A DNA stretch of 64,000 nucleotides from Bacillus sp. EAC (GTDB lineage Bacteria; Bacillota; Bacilli; Bacillales; Bacillaceae_G): contig NZ_NCSY01000006.1 in the NCBI RefSeq assembly GCF_002156875.1, positions 248,001-312,000 of the forward strand, in the 5' to 3' direction. Below the pieces are notes generated by a model. It searched no databases. It was not told the DNA's origin and saw nothing but the letters and a program-made list of their open reading frames with translations. A program made the translations under genes and the position numbers. Shown in pieces: positions 17,835 to 26,503 of this stretch. Every line of letters starts with the position of its first letter. Positions within the stretch are counted from its first letter, which is position 1.

Positions 17835-17915
17835 TATTCCACTATACTGTCATTTTGTGCATAAAAAAAGACCGACCTTGTGTTGATTGTTGTTCAACTA
17901 ACGCATGCGTTAGAT
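17835..17915. repeat. Full-length composite repeat (palindrome copy 9)
   Basis: Left flank TTCCACTATACTGTCATTTT, then TGCATAAAAAAAGAC, degenerate hairpin and AACTAACGCATGCGTTAGAT at 17896-17915. Confidence 0.8.
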
Positions 17916-17941
17916 ACATAAATACGGTTATCGGCAAAAAA

Positions 17942-18001
17942 AAAAAGACTCTTCAATTGAAGAGCTTTTTTATTGCTATATAACTAAGGCATGCGTTAGT
18001 T
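17942..18001 (-). repeat. Terminator hairpin plus palindrome (copy 10)
   Basis: CTCTTCAATTGAAGAG with A-run and T-run (about 17938-17972) and AACTAAGGCATGCGTTAGTT at 17982-18001. On the minus strand it follows the VOC gene at 18102, in tandem with the composite copy at 17835-17915. Confidence 0.8.
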
Positions 18002-18101
18002 TACTAGGGGTAACGCGACATTTTGTCAGAGTTATACGTTAACCTTATTTTGTTACAGAAAGCAATATTCAACTCAAAACATATACTTTTGGATACCCTC
18101 A

Positions 18102-18527
18102 CTATTGAGCTGACTGTGTTGAAACCTGCCATGTAACACCAAATTTATCTATTACTTGTCCGTATAAAGGACTCCAAAAAGTTTCGTGTAATGATATGAT
18201 CACTTTACCTCCATCTTGTAATTTACCAAATACTTCTTTCGTTGTTTCAACGTCATTAATTAAAATAGCTAAGGTGGTTTGATCTCCAATTTGATAGGGT
18301 AGACCAGAAAATGTGTCAGAAATCATTAAATCTGTTGAACCAACTTTGAGATGTGCATGTAAGATACGATTTTTTTCTTCATCAGATAAATTTGTATTTT
18401 CTTCACCAGGCATGTCGCCAAATCTTTGAAGAATAAGGGTCTTTGTATTGAATGCATGTTCATAAAATGAAACAGCTTCCTGTCCATTTCCATTCAATAT
18501 TAAATAAGGATTGATACCTAAAATCAT
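18102..18527 (-). CDS. PhnB-like VOC family protein
   Basis: 141 residues. INPYLILNGNGQEAVSFYEHAFNTKTL at the start and HAHLKVGSTDLMISDT and WSPLYGQVIDKFGVTWQVS later match the PhnB/YjdN (3-demethylubiquinone methyltransferase-like) branch of the vicinal oxygen chelate superfamily. These form paired beta-alpha-beta-beta-beta modules; the physiological role is unknown. ATG 18527 has AGAGGTG 7 bases upstream, better placed than GTG 18536. Confidence 0.85.
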   Translation of the reverse strand: MILGINPYLILNGNGQEAVSFYEHAFNTKTLILQRFGDMPGEENTNLSDEEKNRILHAHLKVGSTDLMISDTFSGLPYQIGDQTTLAILINDVETTKEVFGKLQDGGKVIISLHETFWSPLYGQVIDKFGVTWQVSTQSAQ

Positions 18528-18745
18528 AAGAAACACCTCTTTTTAAAATTTTGATCTAATCTCTTCATCTTCTTATCTCTTAATGTTAATCTGCTTTAGC
18601 TTTACAGGTTCGTAACGATTAAGTTACCATTTCTTTAGAGTTTCTACATTAAGTCCTTTATTCCTTCAATTCTAAATGTGGGTTATTTTAGCCTTGATTT
18701 AATAGTATTAATTAGTTCATTAAAGGTAAAAAACATCTTAAATTA

Positions 18746-19006
18746 TTATAAATAATGATTAAAAGGTAAGAAAATCAATAACAAAATAGTTACAATTTGT
18801 ATTATGATCGGCTTCCAATTTTTATTTTTGTATAAATCTATAAAACTTCTTACTGTTACAAAAGAGAAAAAGCCACACACTGCCACCCCTAATATTGGCG
18901 ATATAAATAAAGTTAAAATATCGATGAAAAGTCTTTGAATAAACTCAAATACTATAACGGATATGCTTCTGATAATTGATAAGAATAATAATTTATTTTT
19001 CTTCAT
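18746..19006 (-). CDS. Small membrane protein of unknown function
   Basis: 86 residues with two or three hydrophobic segments and the loop FIDLYKNKNWKP. The RBS (AAGGTTGAT) is weak. No family recognised. Confidence 0.5.
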   Translation of the reverse strand: MKKNKLLFLSIIRSISVIVFEFIQRLFIDILTLFISPILGVAVCGFFSFVTVRSFIDLYKNKNWKPIIIQIVTILLLIFLPFNHYL

Positions 19007-19333
19007 CTTTCATTTTATCAACCTTAAAGTTTTGTAATATTGATAATTCGTTCTAATGGATAAATTTACCATTTAATAAATATTTCTCTTTAATAACTAA
19101 AAATCCCTTTTTAATCAAAAATCCTTATTGAACTATCTTGCCATTTTATTCAATAAGAAAGGGTCGTTCAGGCAATATAAAAACCACCAACGCTATAATA
19201 AAAGCACTAGTGGTCAACTAAATTGTTATTAGAATATTACATCAAGTAAAGAACTTTTCCACACAAAATATTTAATAAAACTTCAATTTACAAAATCTAC
19301 AACTTTTCACTTTAAAAAAGGGCCTCGATCCGA
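19007..19333. other. Intergenic region with a composite-repeat left flank
   Basis: TTATTGAACTATCTTGCCATTTTATTCAATAAGAAA at about 19127-19162 matches the repeat left flank, in an isolated copy without the palindrome. ACCAC/GTGGT arms near 19186-19214 may form a weak hairpin. No gene seen. Confidence 0.5.
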
Positions 19334-20662
19334 TTATGAACTTATTTCATAAGTAGATTGATAGTACTTACTTCTATTCTTTACTGAAAGTATAATAGTC
19401 AAGCATGGTAGTAACCATAAAAAGATTGCATACGGTAAATAGGAGTGTAGATGCATATTGATGACAGTACTACTCATTATTGCAAGTACATTCCATGGAA
19501 TCATTGCTGGGAATAATAATGTTGTATCCCCCATCAATCTAGCTAATTCCTCATTACTATATTTATTTGACCAATGATTGACAAAAGAACGCCCAGTAAG
19601 AATAATCGGCATTGTTTGATTACCTGCAATTACACAAATAATTAAAGTTGCACCGATTGTTTTCAACGAATCTGATAACATCGAAGTGGACGTTTTAAGC
19701 CACCTATCCAATAATGGTTGTATAATATTTAACTCTTCCAGCAATGCATTGTATACGCCTGCTATTGCAATGAACAATAATAAACTATACATATGCATTA
19801 GCCCGCCGCCTAGTCCTTCAATTCCTTTCCAAAATGAATTTATTATTTCAGAAAGTGATATACCATTATAAATAGCTATTAAACTCCCAGATAGAATACT
19901 AACTAAGTAGGATAAGATGATATTTAATCTGAATAAAACAAGTGCAACTAATAAGATCGGTGGGATGAATTGAATAAATGATATGGCAATTTGGTTATCA
20001 TTTTGTTTATGAATAGTTGAAATCATACTTCCAAAATGTACGTCCATAATACTGAAAAAAAGGATTGTCACTATGACCGCAGTGATTGACGTTATAAGCA
20101 TTGCTTTTCCTTGCTTTTTAACTGTTGTTTCAACGATACTGGCTAATAACTGGTGAGCACTTGAAAATGGAGAAGTTCGATCGCCTACAAAAGCACCAGA
20201 AATAACTGCTCCTGCTGTTACTTCAACCGGCAAATGTAATAATAGTGCAGTACTTATTAAAGGTACTCCTAACGCACTTAAAGTTCCAATCGAAGATCCT
20301 AATATCATTGAAAAAACCATAGTTGTAAAAAAACAAAAAACAAAGAAATGATGTGGATTTATAGCATTTAACGTTATTTGCACCATCGAAGTGATCGTTC
20401 CTGACAAATACCAAGAAGGTAATAAAAAGCTAATTAAAAATAAGATAAATAGTACGATTCGAACTTTACCAATCCCTTTATATCCTAATTTCAACATATT
20501 TGATAAAGTATATCCTTTTCTTAAACTTAGAATGATTAAATAAATTAGCCCTGGTAAAATCCCAAATACTAGCGATATGTGGAATACAACGGAACTAATA
20601 ATTCCAGACAAAGTAACTATAATTAAGAAACTTGCCTGTTTTACCGAATATTGATCCATCAT
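19334..20662 (-). CDS. NhaC-type Na+/H+ antiporter family protein
   Basis: 442 residues with about eleven hydrophobic segments. Motifs LGSSIGTLSALGVPL, GAVISGAFVGDRTSPFSSA (cation-binding D-R-x-S/T-P-x-S region) and IAGNQTMPIILTGRSF mark the NhaC branch of ion transporters, which exchange Na+ (or malate and lactate in MleN) for protons. ATG 20662 has AGAAGGA upstream; the longer TTG frame overlaps it. Monocistronic. The substrate cannot be decided from sequence. Confidence 0.85.
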   Translation of the reverse strand: MMDQYSVKQASFLIIVTLSGIISSVVFHISLVFGILPGLIYLIILSLRKGYTLSNMLKLGYKGIGKVRIVLFILFLISFLLPSWYLSGTITSMVQITLNAINPHHFFVFCFFTTMVFSMILGSSIGTLSALGVPLISTALLLHLPVEVTAGAVISGAFVGDRTSPFSSAHQLLASIVETTVKKQGKAMLITSITAVIVTILFFSIMDVHFGSMISTIHKQNDNQIAISFIQFIPPILLVALVLFRLNIILSYLVSILSGSLIAIYNGISLSEIINSFWKGIEGLGGGLMHMYSLLLFIAIAGVYNALLEELNIIQPLLDRWLKTSTSMLSDSLKTIGATLIICVIAGNQTMPIILTGRSFVNHWSNKYSNEELARLMGDTTLLFPAMIPWNVLAIMSSTVINMHLHSYLPYAIFLWLLPCLTIILSVKNRSKYYQSTYEISS

Positions 20663-20828
20663 TTTTCCTTCTTTCAACTATTTTCACACTTAAAAAATGT
20701 ATGTTTGTCATTCATTAATTATAATGACATATGAACAATAATGTAAGTTTTATAAACATATTTTTAATTTGGTTCTAGTAACATTTGTTGATATTAAAGA
20801 TAGAGATTCCTAGATTCCCACACTATGC

Positions 20829-20891
20829 TGCTCGCTTTCCGGGAGATGGGCGTTTAGCATCCTCGGTGCATTCGCTTGCGGTCTCGAATCC
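20829..20891. repeat. Degenerate GC-rich Bacillaceae dispersed repeat
   Basis: CTGCTCGCTTTCCGGGAGA, GCATCCTCGGTGCATTCGCT and TGCGGTCTCGA form a GC-rich island in AT-rich DNA. The blocks CTCGCTTTCCG, CCTCGG and TGCGGTCTC recall a dispersed repeat common in Bacillaceae intergenic regions (recalled, not searched). Confidence 0.5.
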
Positions 20892-20962
20892 CTATCAAGA
20901 ACCACACTAATATAGCATTTTAAAGGAGCATCCATAACACTCCTATAAAATAATTTTTTTCT

Positions 20963-22603
20963 TTAAGTAATAGAATGACTCCTTAATAGATTTAATTCTT
21001 CCTCAATTCTCTTCACATCAATTCGTTCAAATAGTGGCTTCACCTGACTGATTTGCTTGGTAGATAGAACGAATTCCTTCCTTTCGTGTACATCTATTTT
21101 TAACAATTCCTTTATTTGATTAGATGCGAACGGAAGAAATGGATTTAATATTTGCGCTAAATTTGCAATGATGTGAACACAACTCACCATACTATTATTA
21201 CATGCTTCTTTATCTTCCGTTATTTGATTCCATGGCTGTTCTTCATCAAAGTATTTATTAGCATAACGAATAAACTCGAATATTTCCTCTAAAGCATTTT
21301 TAAAATTCGTGTTTTCTATTTGATTCCCAACTAAGTCATATAGATCATGAACTTTATTCTTAATTGACGAATGGATCGTACCCTCGGGTATAGTTCCTTC
21401 ATAGTATTTTTCAATAAACTTTAATGTCCGATTAACAAAATTTCCAAATGCACCTAATAGTTCGCTGTTATGACTGTATATGAATTCTCTCCATGAAAAA
21501 TCAGTATCTCGATTTTCTGGCGCATTTATTGTTAGAAAATATCTTATCGAATCAGGATGATACTTTTCTAAAATATCCGGTATCCATACAGCCCAGTTTT
21601 TACTAGTAGATAATTTCTTTTTCTCTAGTGTTAGATATTCATTCGAGACTATATGTGTAGGAAGTCCCTTTTTCCTAAGACCTATTAAAATAGATGGCCA
21701 TATAATTGAATGGAAGGGAATATTATCCTTACCATGGATATAATATGATTTTGTTTCTTCATTCCAGAATATAGAATCGTCTTGAATTGTCTCGATCCCC
21801 CATTGTTTACTTGCAGAATAATAACCCGATACTGCTTCAATCCAAACATAAATCTTTTTTTCTTCATAGCCTTTTACAGGTACAGATACACCATTTGGTA
21901 AGTCTCTTGATACTGCTCGATCATGAAGACCTTCTTTCAAATAACGCTCGGTTAATTGTATTGCATTCGTTCGCCAAGTTGCATTGTTTTTAGCGAATTC
22001 TACATAGTTTTCAAGTTCATTTTGTAATTTACTTAACGAAAAATAAAAATGCTCAGTCCTCTTTACGATAGGAGAATGTCCACATAGTTTACACTTTTTA
22101 TTTATTAAATCTAGTGGATCTAAAATCGTTGAACAGTTGTCACATTGGTCCCCGCGTGCATGTTGCCCGCAATTAGGACAAATCCCTTCAACATATCGAT
22201 TTGGAAGAAATTGTGCACATTCTTCACAATAGGTTTGTTCAACCTCTTTTTTATAAATCAGTCCTGATTCAAGAAGTTGTATGAATATTTCTTGAACTGT
22301 TTTATGGTGATGGTGTGAATCTGTACGTGTATAAAAGTCATAAGTAAATCCTAGCCTTTTAAAATTTTCGTTAAATTCTTGGTGATAACGATCGGCAATT
22401 TCCTTAATTGATACGTTTTCTTGTTTTGCTCTAATAGCAATGGGGGTACCATTGCAATCACTTCCAGAAACATACAGAACATTTTCACCTTTTAAACGGT
22501 AATAGCGAGCTAGAATATCACCTGGTAAAAGTGCTGCGATATGTCCTAAATGTAACGAACCATTCGCGTAAGGCCAAGCCCCTCCAATAAAAATATTCAT
22601 CAT
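20963..22603 (-). CDS. metG: Methionyl-tRNA synthetase, second type (short form)
   Basis: 546 residues. Class I synthetase signatures are present: HLGH near residue 18 and KLSTS for the KMSKS loop. Two zinc knuckles occur (CEEC...CPNC and CDNC...CKLC), as in the four-cysteine MetRS type, and the anticodon-binding helical domain follows. It lacks the C-terminal tRNA-binding OB domain of B. subtilis MetS (about 664 residues). Preceded by a methionine T-box. Bacilli such as B. cereus have a second MetRS of this kind, linked to tolerance of MetRS inhibitors (recalled). AGGAGG precedes ATG 22603. Confidence 0.93.
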   Translation of the reverse strand: MMNIFIGGAWPYANGSLHLGHIAALLPGDILARYYRLKGENVLYVSGSDCNGTPIAIRAKQENVSIKEIADRYHQEFNENFKRLGFTYDFYTRTDSHHHHKTVQEIFIQLLESGLIYKKEVEQTYCEECAQFLPNRYVEGICPNCGQHARGDQCDNCSTILDPLDLINKKCKLCGHSPIVKRTEHFYFSLSKLQNELENYVEFAKNNATWRTNAIQLTERYLKEGLHDRAVSRDLPNGVSVPVKGYEEKKIYVWIEAVSGYYSASKQWGIETIQDDSIFWNEETKSYYIHGKDNIPFHSIIWPSILIGLRKKGLPTHIVSNEYLTLEKKKLSTSKNWAVWIPDILEKYHPDSIRYFLTINAPENRDTDFSWREFIYSHNSELLGAFGNFVNRTLKFIEKYYEGTIPEGTIHSSIKNKVHDLYDLVGNQIENTNFKNALEEIFEFIRYANKYFDEEQPWNQITEDKEACNNSMVSCVHIIANLAQILNPFLPFASNQIKELLKIDVHERKEFVLSTKQISQVKPLFERIDVKRIEEELNLLRSHSIT

Positions 22604-22631
22604 CTTATCCTCCTAAATTATTGATAAATAC

Positions 22632-22892
22632 AAAAAACCTCGCCCTTATCTAAATAGATAAGGACGAGGTTACTATTTTCTCGTGGTACCACCTTAATTC
22701 ACAAAGTACTTACGTACATTTGTCTTTGCAAGTACGGAGCTAAAAATCACTCTTATACTGTGACTTTGATAACAAGTGTCAACTCTTGTCGTAGCCTACT
22801 TGTATGGAATCATACGTTCAGTACGAAGCTCAGAGGCCATTGTTCAATTGAGTATTTATGCTTCTTTTCAGCTACCGAAGCTCTCTGAACTA
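22632..22892 (-). promoter_or_regulatory. T-box riboswitch (methionine) upstream of metG
   Basis: The minus strand carries the T-box core AAGGTGGTACCACG (around 22682-22695), followed by a terminator stem AACCTCGTCCTTATC/GATAAGGGCGAGGTT with T-run (22632-22671). Stem I, with AGTTCAGAGAGC, begins near 22890, and an AUG specifier triplet is at 22838-22840. Uncharged tRNA-Met should bind and allow transcription of metG. Confidence 0.92.
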
Positions 22893-23102
22893 AATATCTT
22901 CAATTTACTTTTCCTCTTCAATGCCTGTATTAAATTATTAAAAAGATTATAAGGTAAATTAACTTAAAAATCAAACTACTTTCCAAAGTATAATATGATT
23001 AATTATATATATATTCCACAACCTAAAATATTCGATTACTAAAAATAAAAATTTATTCTAATAAAAGCCTGACAATATAAACCTTACTATATTATTTATT
23101 TC

Positions 23103-23435
23103 CTAGGCATTTCCATAATATTTAGCCGTATAGAAAAAACCTTTTTTTCGTACGATGTAATTTGAGTAAAATGAATCAGTCGTTTTTTCTTTTGGGGCTT
23201 TTGTGAGCGTGTAACATGTAGCATTTTCTTTATTTAAGTAATCTTTATCCACTCGATTATGCCACTCATCCTTAGTAATTTTTGACGAAACAGCAATAAT
23301 TGGATGCCCATTAAAAAGTACATGTGTCCTTAAAGCTAGAGACGGAGAAAGATGTAAACAAAAGAATAATACGATTGGGATTATGATTACAGGACCTATA
23401 ATTATAAATATTTCATTCCACTTGGTTTGACGCAA
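23103..23435 (-). CDS. Single-pass membrane protein of unknown function
   Basis: 110 residues with one N-terminal membrane segment (about 9-28) and an extracytoplasmic domain of about 80 residues. TTG 23435 follows GAGGTG with 6-base spacing. No family recognised. Confidence 0.6.
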   Translation of the reverse strand: MRQTKWNEIFIIIGPVIIIPIVLFFCLHLSPSLALRTHVLFNGHPIIAVSSKITKDEWHNRVDKDYLNKENATCYTLTKAPKEKTTDSFYSNYIVRKKGFFYTAKYYGNA

Positions 23436-23657
23436 TTTAACACCTCATTCGAGTATTTATGTTTCTTCCAATATATTCTATATTCCATTACAAAATCCTT
23501 TTCTCATCCTCATAACTTAGTTCGCTTCCCGTATGGCTTGAAGTATACCTCTTAAGCGCAAACACACGTGTACTCACCTTCTGCTCCAATTAGCTTCTTT
23601 TACAGTGATTTTCTGTAGATAAACCTTTTTCAAACTAAAATCCTTTAGAAAAATGCA

Positions 23658-23682
23658 TAAAAAAAGACTGTCAAAGCAGCCT
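23658..23682 (-). terminator. Repeat-derived terminator of the 23706-23975 gene
   Basis: Minus strand reads GGCTG, CTTTGA, CAGTC and T7. The left side TGCATAAAAAAAGAC is identical to the junction in the composite repeats at 14021 and 17851. Confidence 0.8.
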
Positions 23683-23705
23683 TAAATACGAATTTATTAT
23701 TAAAA

Positions 23706-23975
23706 TTAATCTTTACAATCTAATATTCTGCTAGCGAGTAGTCTTGAATCAAACCATTTAATGTCAAGTCGCCCTACAATTAGTTTATAGAAGATGAGAA
23801 ATTCAAAAAGAATACAAATTACTAAAACAATCCATCCTTTGTGTGGACTAGTTTCAATGATTGGTTTAAATATTTTATCTGCATAATAAAAATTATAACT
23901 TAGCAATAAACCAAGTACGGAATATTTAATTATCCCCAAAATTAGAGAAAGTAAAAACAAGTTAAATCTTTTCAT
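23706..23975 (-). CDS. Small membrane protein of unknown function
   Basis: 89 residues with two hydrophobic segments (about 6-27 and 47-66) separated by a short loop (KIFKPIIETSPHKGW). AGAGGG stands 9 bases before ATG. Own terminator. No family recognised. Confidence 0.6.
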   Translation of the reverse strand: MKRFNLFLLSLILGIIKYSVLGLLLSYNFYYADKIFKPIIETSPHKGWIVLVICILFEFLIFYKLIVGRLDIKWFDSRLLASRILDCKD

Positions 23976-24002
23976 GTTGTGTTTTCCCTCTATATCTACT
24001 AA

Positions 24003-24395
24003 TCATTTCTTTTTCTTTAATTTTTTCTCTTCTGCTTTTCGTATATCTTCACTCACTCTAAATTTTACAATTTCTTTTATTAAATCATATGGTAATGGTT
24101 TTCCGATTGGAAATTGTACAGAACCTTTCGCACCCTTATATGCAGATAATTCATTTTTAAAGTTTGCAATTCCACTAGCACCTGGATAAAATCCGATATG
24201 ATTTTTATAGGCAGCGAAATGAACCAAGTTTTTGTGTAAAGCAAAAGCAGGCATTTGGTAACTGATTTTTTCAACAGCTTCAGGTACCGTCTCTTTTATA
24301 ACGTTTCTTAACGTGTTTAGTATTTCTTGAACTTCCTGAGGAAATTGAACTATATATTCATCAATTGAATTAAATGTTGTTTTATTTGCTTCCAT
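24003..24395 (-). CDS. DUF1801 / frataxin-like iron chaperone (YdhG-like)
   Basis: 130 residues. FNSIDEYIVQFPQEVQEILNTLRNVI, then EKISYQMPAF, NHIGFYPG and SVQFPIGKPLPYDLIKEIVKFRV are the conserved blocks of DUF1801. The B. subtilis member YdhG (Fra) acts as a frataxin-like iron donor for Fe-S and haem synthesis. The C-terminus is a poly-Lys tail (EEKKLKKKK). AAAGGAG precedes ATG. Function is inferred from family. Confidence 0.8.
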   Translation of the reverse strand: MEANKTTFNSIDEYIVQFPQEVQEILNTLRNVIKETVPEAVEKISYQMPAFALHKNLVHFAAYKNHIGFYPGASGIANFKNELSAYKGAKGSVQFPIGKPLPYDLIKEIVKFRVSEDIRKAEEKKLKKKK

Positions 24396-24482
24396 AATTA
24401 CTCCTTTTCGGATAATTGTTTCCTTACAGTCGTTGCCATATACTTATTTGATGCTATTTTTTATACTATACCTCTTCCAAAT

Positions 24483-24641
24483 TTAAGACTTTAAACTACC
24501 TTTACTTCTTCTCACCAAATAGATAATAGATGTAATAAGTATAACGAGTGACAATGGAATAGTATATAAATCATTAATTGGCGTAAGAATACCTGTCCAA
24601 AAAATAATCATCGCTAATAATATCAGTCCAAATACAAGCAC
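24483..24641 (-). CDS. Small two-helix membrane protein, coupled to the racemase gene
   Basis: 52 residues: VLVFGLILLAMIIFWTG then a second hydrophobic segment and RRSKGSLKS. GTG 24641 lies 7 bases after AGGAGG, which overlaps the end of the upstream racemase gene; ATG 24647 would be too close to the RBS. The 11-base gap to the racemase stop suggests translational coupling. No family recognised. Confidence 0.6.
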   Translation of the reverse strand: MLVFGLILLAMIIFWTGILTPINDLYTIPLSLVILITSIIYLVRRSKGSLKS

Positions 24642-24652
24642 TTTCATTCCTC

Positions 24653-25366
24653 CTACTTCAACAAACTTTTATTATTTTTCAAAGCAAAATTAACTGCACT
24701 TTCAGCATGAATTCTAGTAGTATCGTAAAGTGGAATCGTGCAGTTGTCTTGTGAAATTAGAAGTGTAATTTCCGTACAACCAAGAATAACGGCCTCTGCA
24801 CCTTGTTGTATTAGTCGATTAATGATCTTTAAATAGGACTGCCTAGATTCTTCATTTATGACACCAAGACAAAGTTCTTCATAAATGATATCATGGACAA
24901 CTTTTCGGTCTTCTTTATTCGGAGCGATAACATCAAGTCCAAAATTCCCAACTAGTCTACCTTTATAAAAATCTTGCTCCATTGTAAATACAGTTCCTAA
25001 TAAAGCAACTTTTTTTATCCCATTTTGTACTATTAAATTTGCCGTTGCATCTGCTATGTGGAGTAAAGGAATCGAAATAGATTTCTCAACTTCTTTTGCC
25101 ATTTTATGCATCGTATTTGTACAAATAATAATAAAATCCGCTCCAGCTACTTCAAGTTTTTGTGCAATATCTATCATAATATTTGTGGCTTCTTCCCATT
25201 TCCCTTCATATTGAAGCCTCTTAATTTCTTCAAAATCTACGGAATACATCAAACTCTTTGCAGAATGATGCCCACCAAGCTTATCTTTTACGCATTGATT
25301 GATGATCTGATAATATTGCAAAGATGATTCCCAGCTCATCCCGCCGATAAGACCGATAGTTTTCAT
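24653..25366 (-). CDS. Aspartate/glutamate racemase family protein
   Basis: 237 residues, the usual length. MKTIGLIGGMSWESSLQYYQIIN is the classical start of aspartate racemases. Both catalytic cysteines are present, in IICTNTMH (near residue 83) and LGCTEI (near 193). It interconverts L- and D-Asp or Glu without cofactor, for wall or biofilm D-amino acids. ATG 25366 with AAAGGGG upstream gives the canonical N-terminus; the longer frame adds unsupported residues. Confidence 0.9.
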   Translation of the reverse strand: MKTIGLIGGMSWESSLQYYQIINQCVKDKLGGHHSAKSLMYSVDFEEIKRLQYEGKWEEATNIMIDIAQKLEVAGADFIIICTNTMHKMAKEVEKSISIPLLHIADATANLIVQNGIKKVALLGTVFTMEQDFYKGRLVGNFGLDVIAPNKEDRKVVHDIIYEELCLGVINEESRQSYLKIINRLIQQGAEAVILGCTEITLLISQDNCTIPLYDTTRIHAESAVNFALKNNKSLLK

Positions 25367-25471
25367 GACACATGCCCCTTTATCTATTCTACTAATTATC
25401 GAAAAGCCATTATATAAAACTCTTAAATACAAGTTTCATTTAATTTAGTTCTAAAGAATTAAATTTCTACT

Positions 25472-25927
25472 TTATAATTCCATTGTCATAAATACACTAT
25501 TTGGATCCTCTTTATACTCCGAAAATGGCTGACAATATTGAAATCCAAAACTGGCGTATAGTTTTCTAGCTGGTGCAAACGCATCCATTGATCCCGTTTC
25601 CAAACTCAATCTCTTGTAGCCACGTTGCTTTGCTACTTCAACTAAATGCTGTAAAATTCGCTTCGCAACACCTTTTCTTAAATGAACTGAAGAAGTTCGC
25701 ATTGATTTTACTTCCCCATGTTGAGAATCAAGCTGCTTGAGTGCTCCACAACCAAGTAATTCCCCCTGTTCCCATGCACTCCAAAATGTAATTTCTGGCT
25801 TTTTCAATCCCTCAAGATTGAGAGCATGTATACTTTCAGGCGGTGAATTCTGTGTCATGCCTTGGAGATGTTCACCTATTAATCTACCAACTTCACTTCC
25901 AGTTAAATCATCTATTTTAATTTGCAT
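25472..25927 (-). CDS. GNAT N-acetyltransferase
   Basis: 151 residues. HLRKGVAKRILQHLVEVAKQRG is motif A, the acetyl-CoA pyrophosphate loop, followed by LSLETGSMDAFAPARKLYASFGFQYCQPF. This resembles the small PhnO/YbhS-like acetyltransferases of bacilli; the acceptor is unknown. ATG 25927 gives the usual MQIKIDDL start; the upstream in-frame ATG adds MGACLS only. Confidence 0.85.
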   Translation of the reverse strand: MQIKIDDLTGSEVGRLIGEHLQGMTQNSPPESIHALNLEGLKKPEITFWSAWEQGELLGCGALKQLDSQHGEVKSMRTSSVHLRKGVAKRILQHLVEVAKQRGYKRLSLETGSMDAFAPARKLYASFGFQYCQPFSEYKEDPNSVFMTMEL

Positions 25928-26025
25928 GGAAAGACATGCCCCCATTCACCTTATTTCTTATTTTTAAAGATACAATAAACGATAAAAGTACACAATCTTA
26001 AAACGGTAACTAGTTACTGCTCCAT

Positions 26026-26244
26026 TTAAAAAGAGTCTTGATTAGTAGGTTTATCAAGTTCTTCATACTGTATTTCATGTTTAGTTTCTATAATTGGAGC
26101 GATATCTTCTGTTTTGATATTGTTCTCAGCATTCATTTGATCAAAAGGTACATCGCGATTAGAATGAGTGACATTCTTTTTAAAAAGTTGATAAACAAGT
26201 AGAATACCGATTACTATCGCAAATACACTAGCAAAATAGTTCAT
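26026..26244 (-). CDS. Small membrane-anchored protein
   Basis: 72 residues: one N-terminal membrane segment (3-19) and an acidic, probably disordered cytoplasmic tail. AGGAG stands 10 bases before ATG. No family recognised. Confidence 0.6.
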   Translation of the reverse strand: MNYFASVFAIVIGILLVYQLFKKNVTHSNRDVPFDQMNAENNIKTEDIAPIIETKHEIQYEELDKPTNQDSF

Positions 26245-26442
26245 CTAATCATCACTCCTATTTCAAACTGTTATTTTGTAACTATCAAGTTATTTTTCTA
26301 GAAGGGTTGGTTGGAATACTCAGCCTACGAATTTTATAAGTTCGACGTAATTACTTGTCTTCCTCTTTGTTTAAATATATCTTACATTCAATTTCTATAC
26401 TTTTTCTATTTTATTAACAATGAGACTTATGAATAAAATAAG

Positions 26443-26490
26443 AAAAAGGATGATCCAGTAATCATCCTTTTTTTGAACTAATGTAAGTTT
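26443..26490 (-). terminator. Terminator of the cystine symporter gene with a degenerate palindrome
   Basis: AAAAAGGATGAT, loop CCAGTA, ATCATCCTTTTTTT, followed by GAACTAATGTAAGTTT, a decayed form of the 20-bp palindrome, in the same relative order as elsewhere. Confidence 0.8.
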
Positions 26491-26503
26491 AAATCTCTTT
26501 AAT

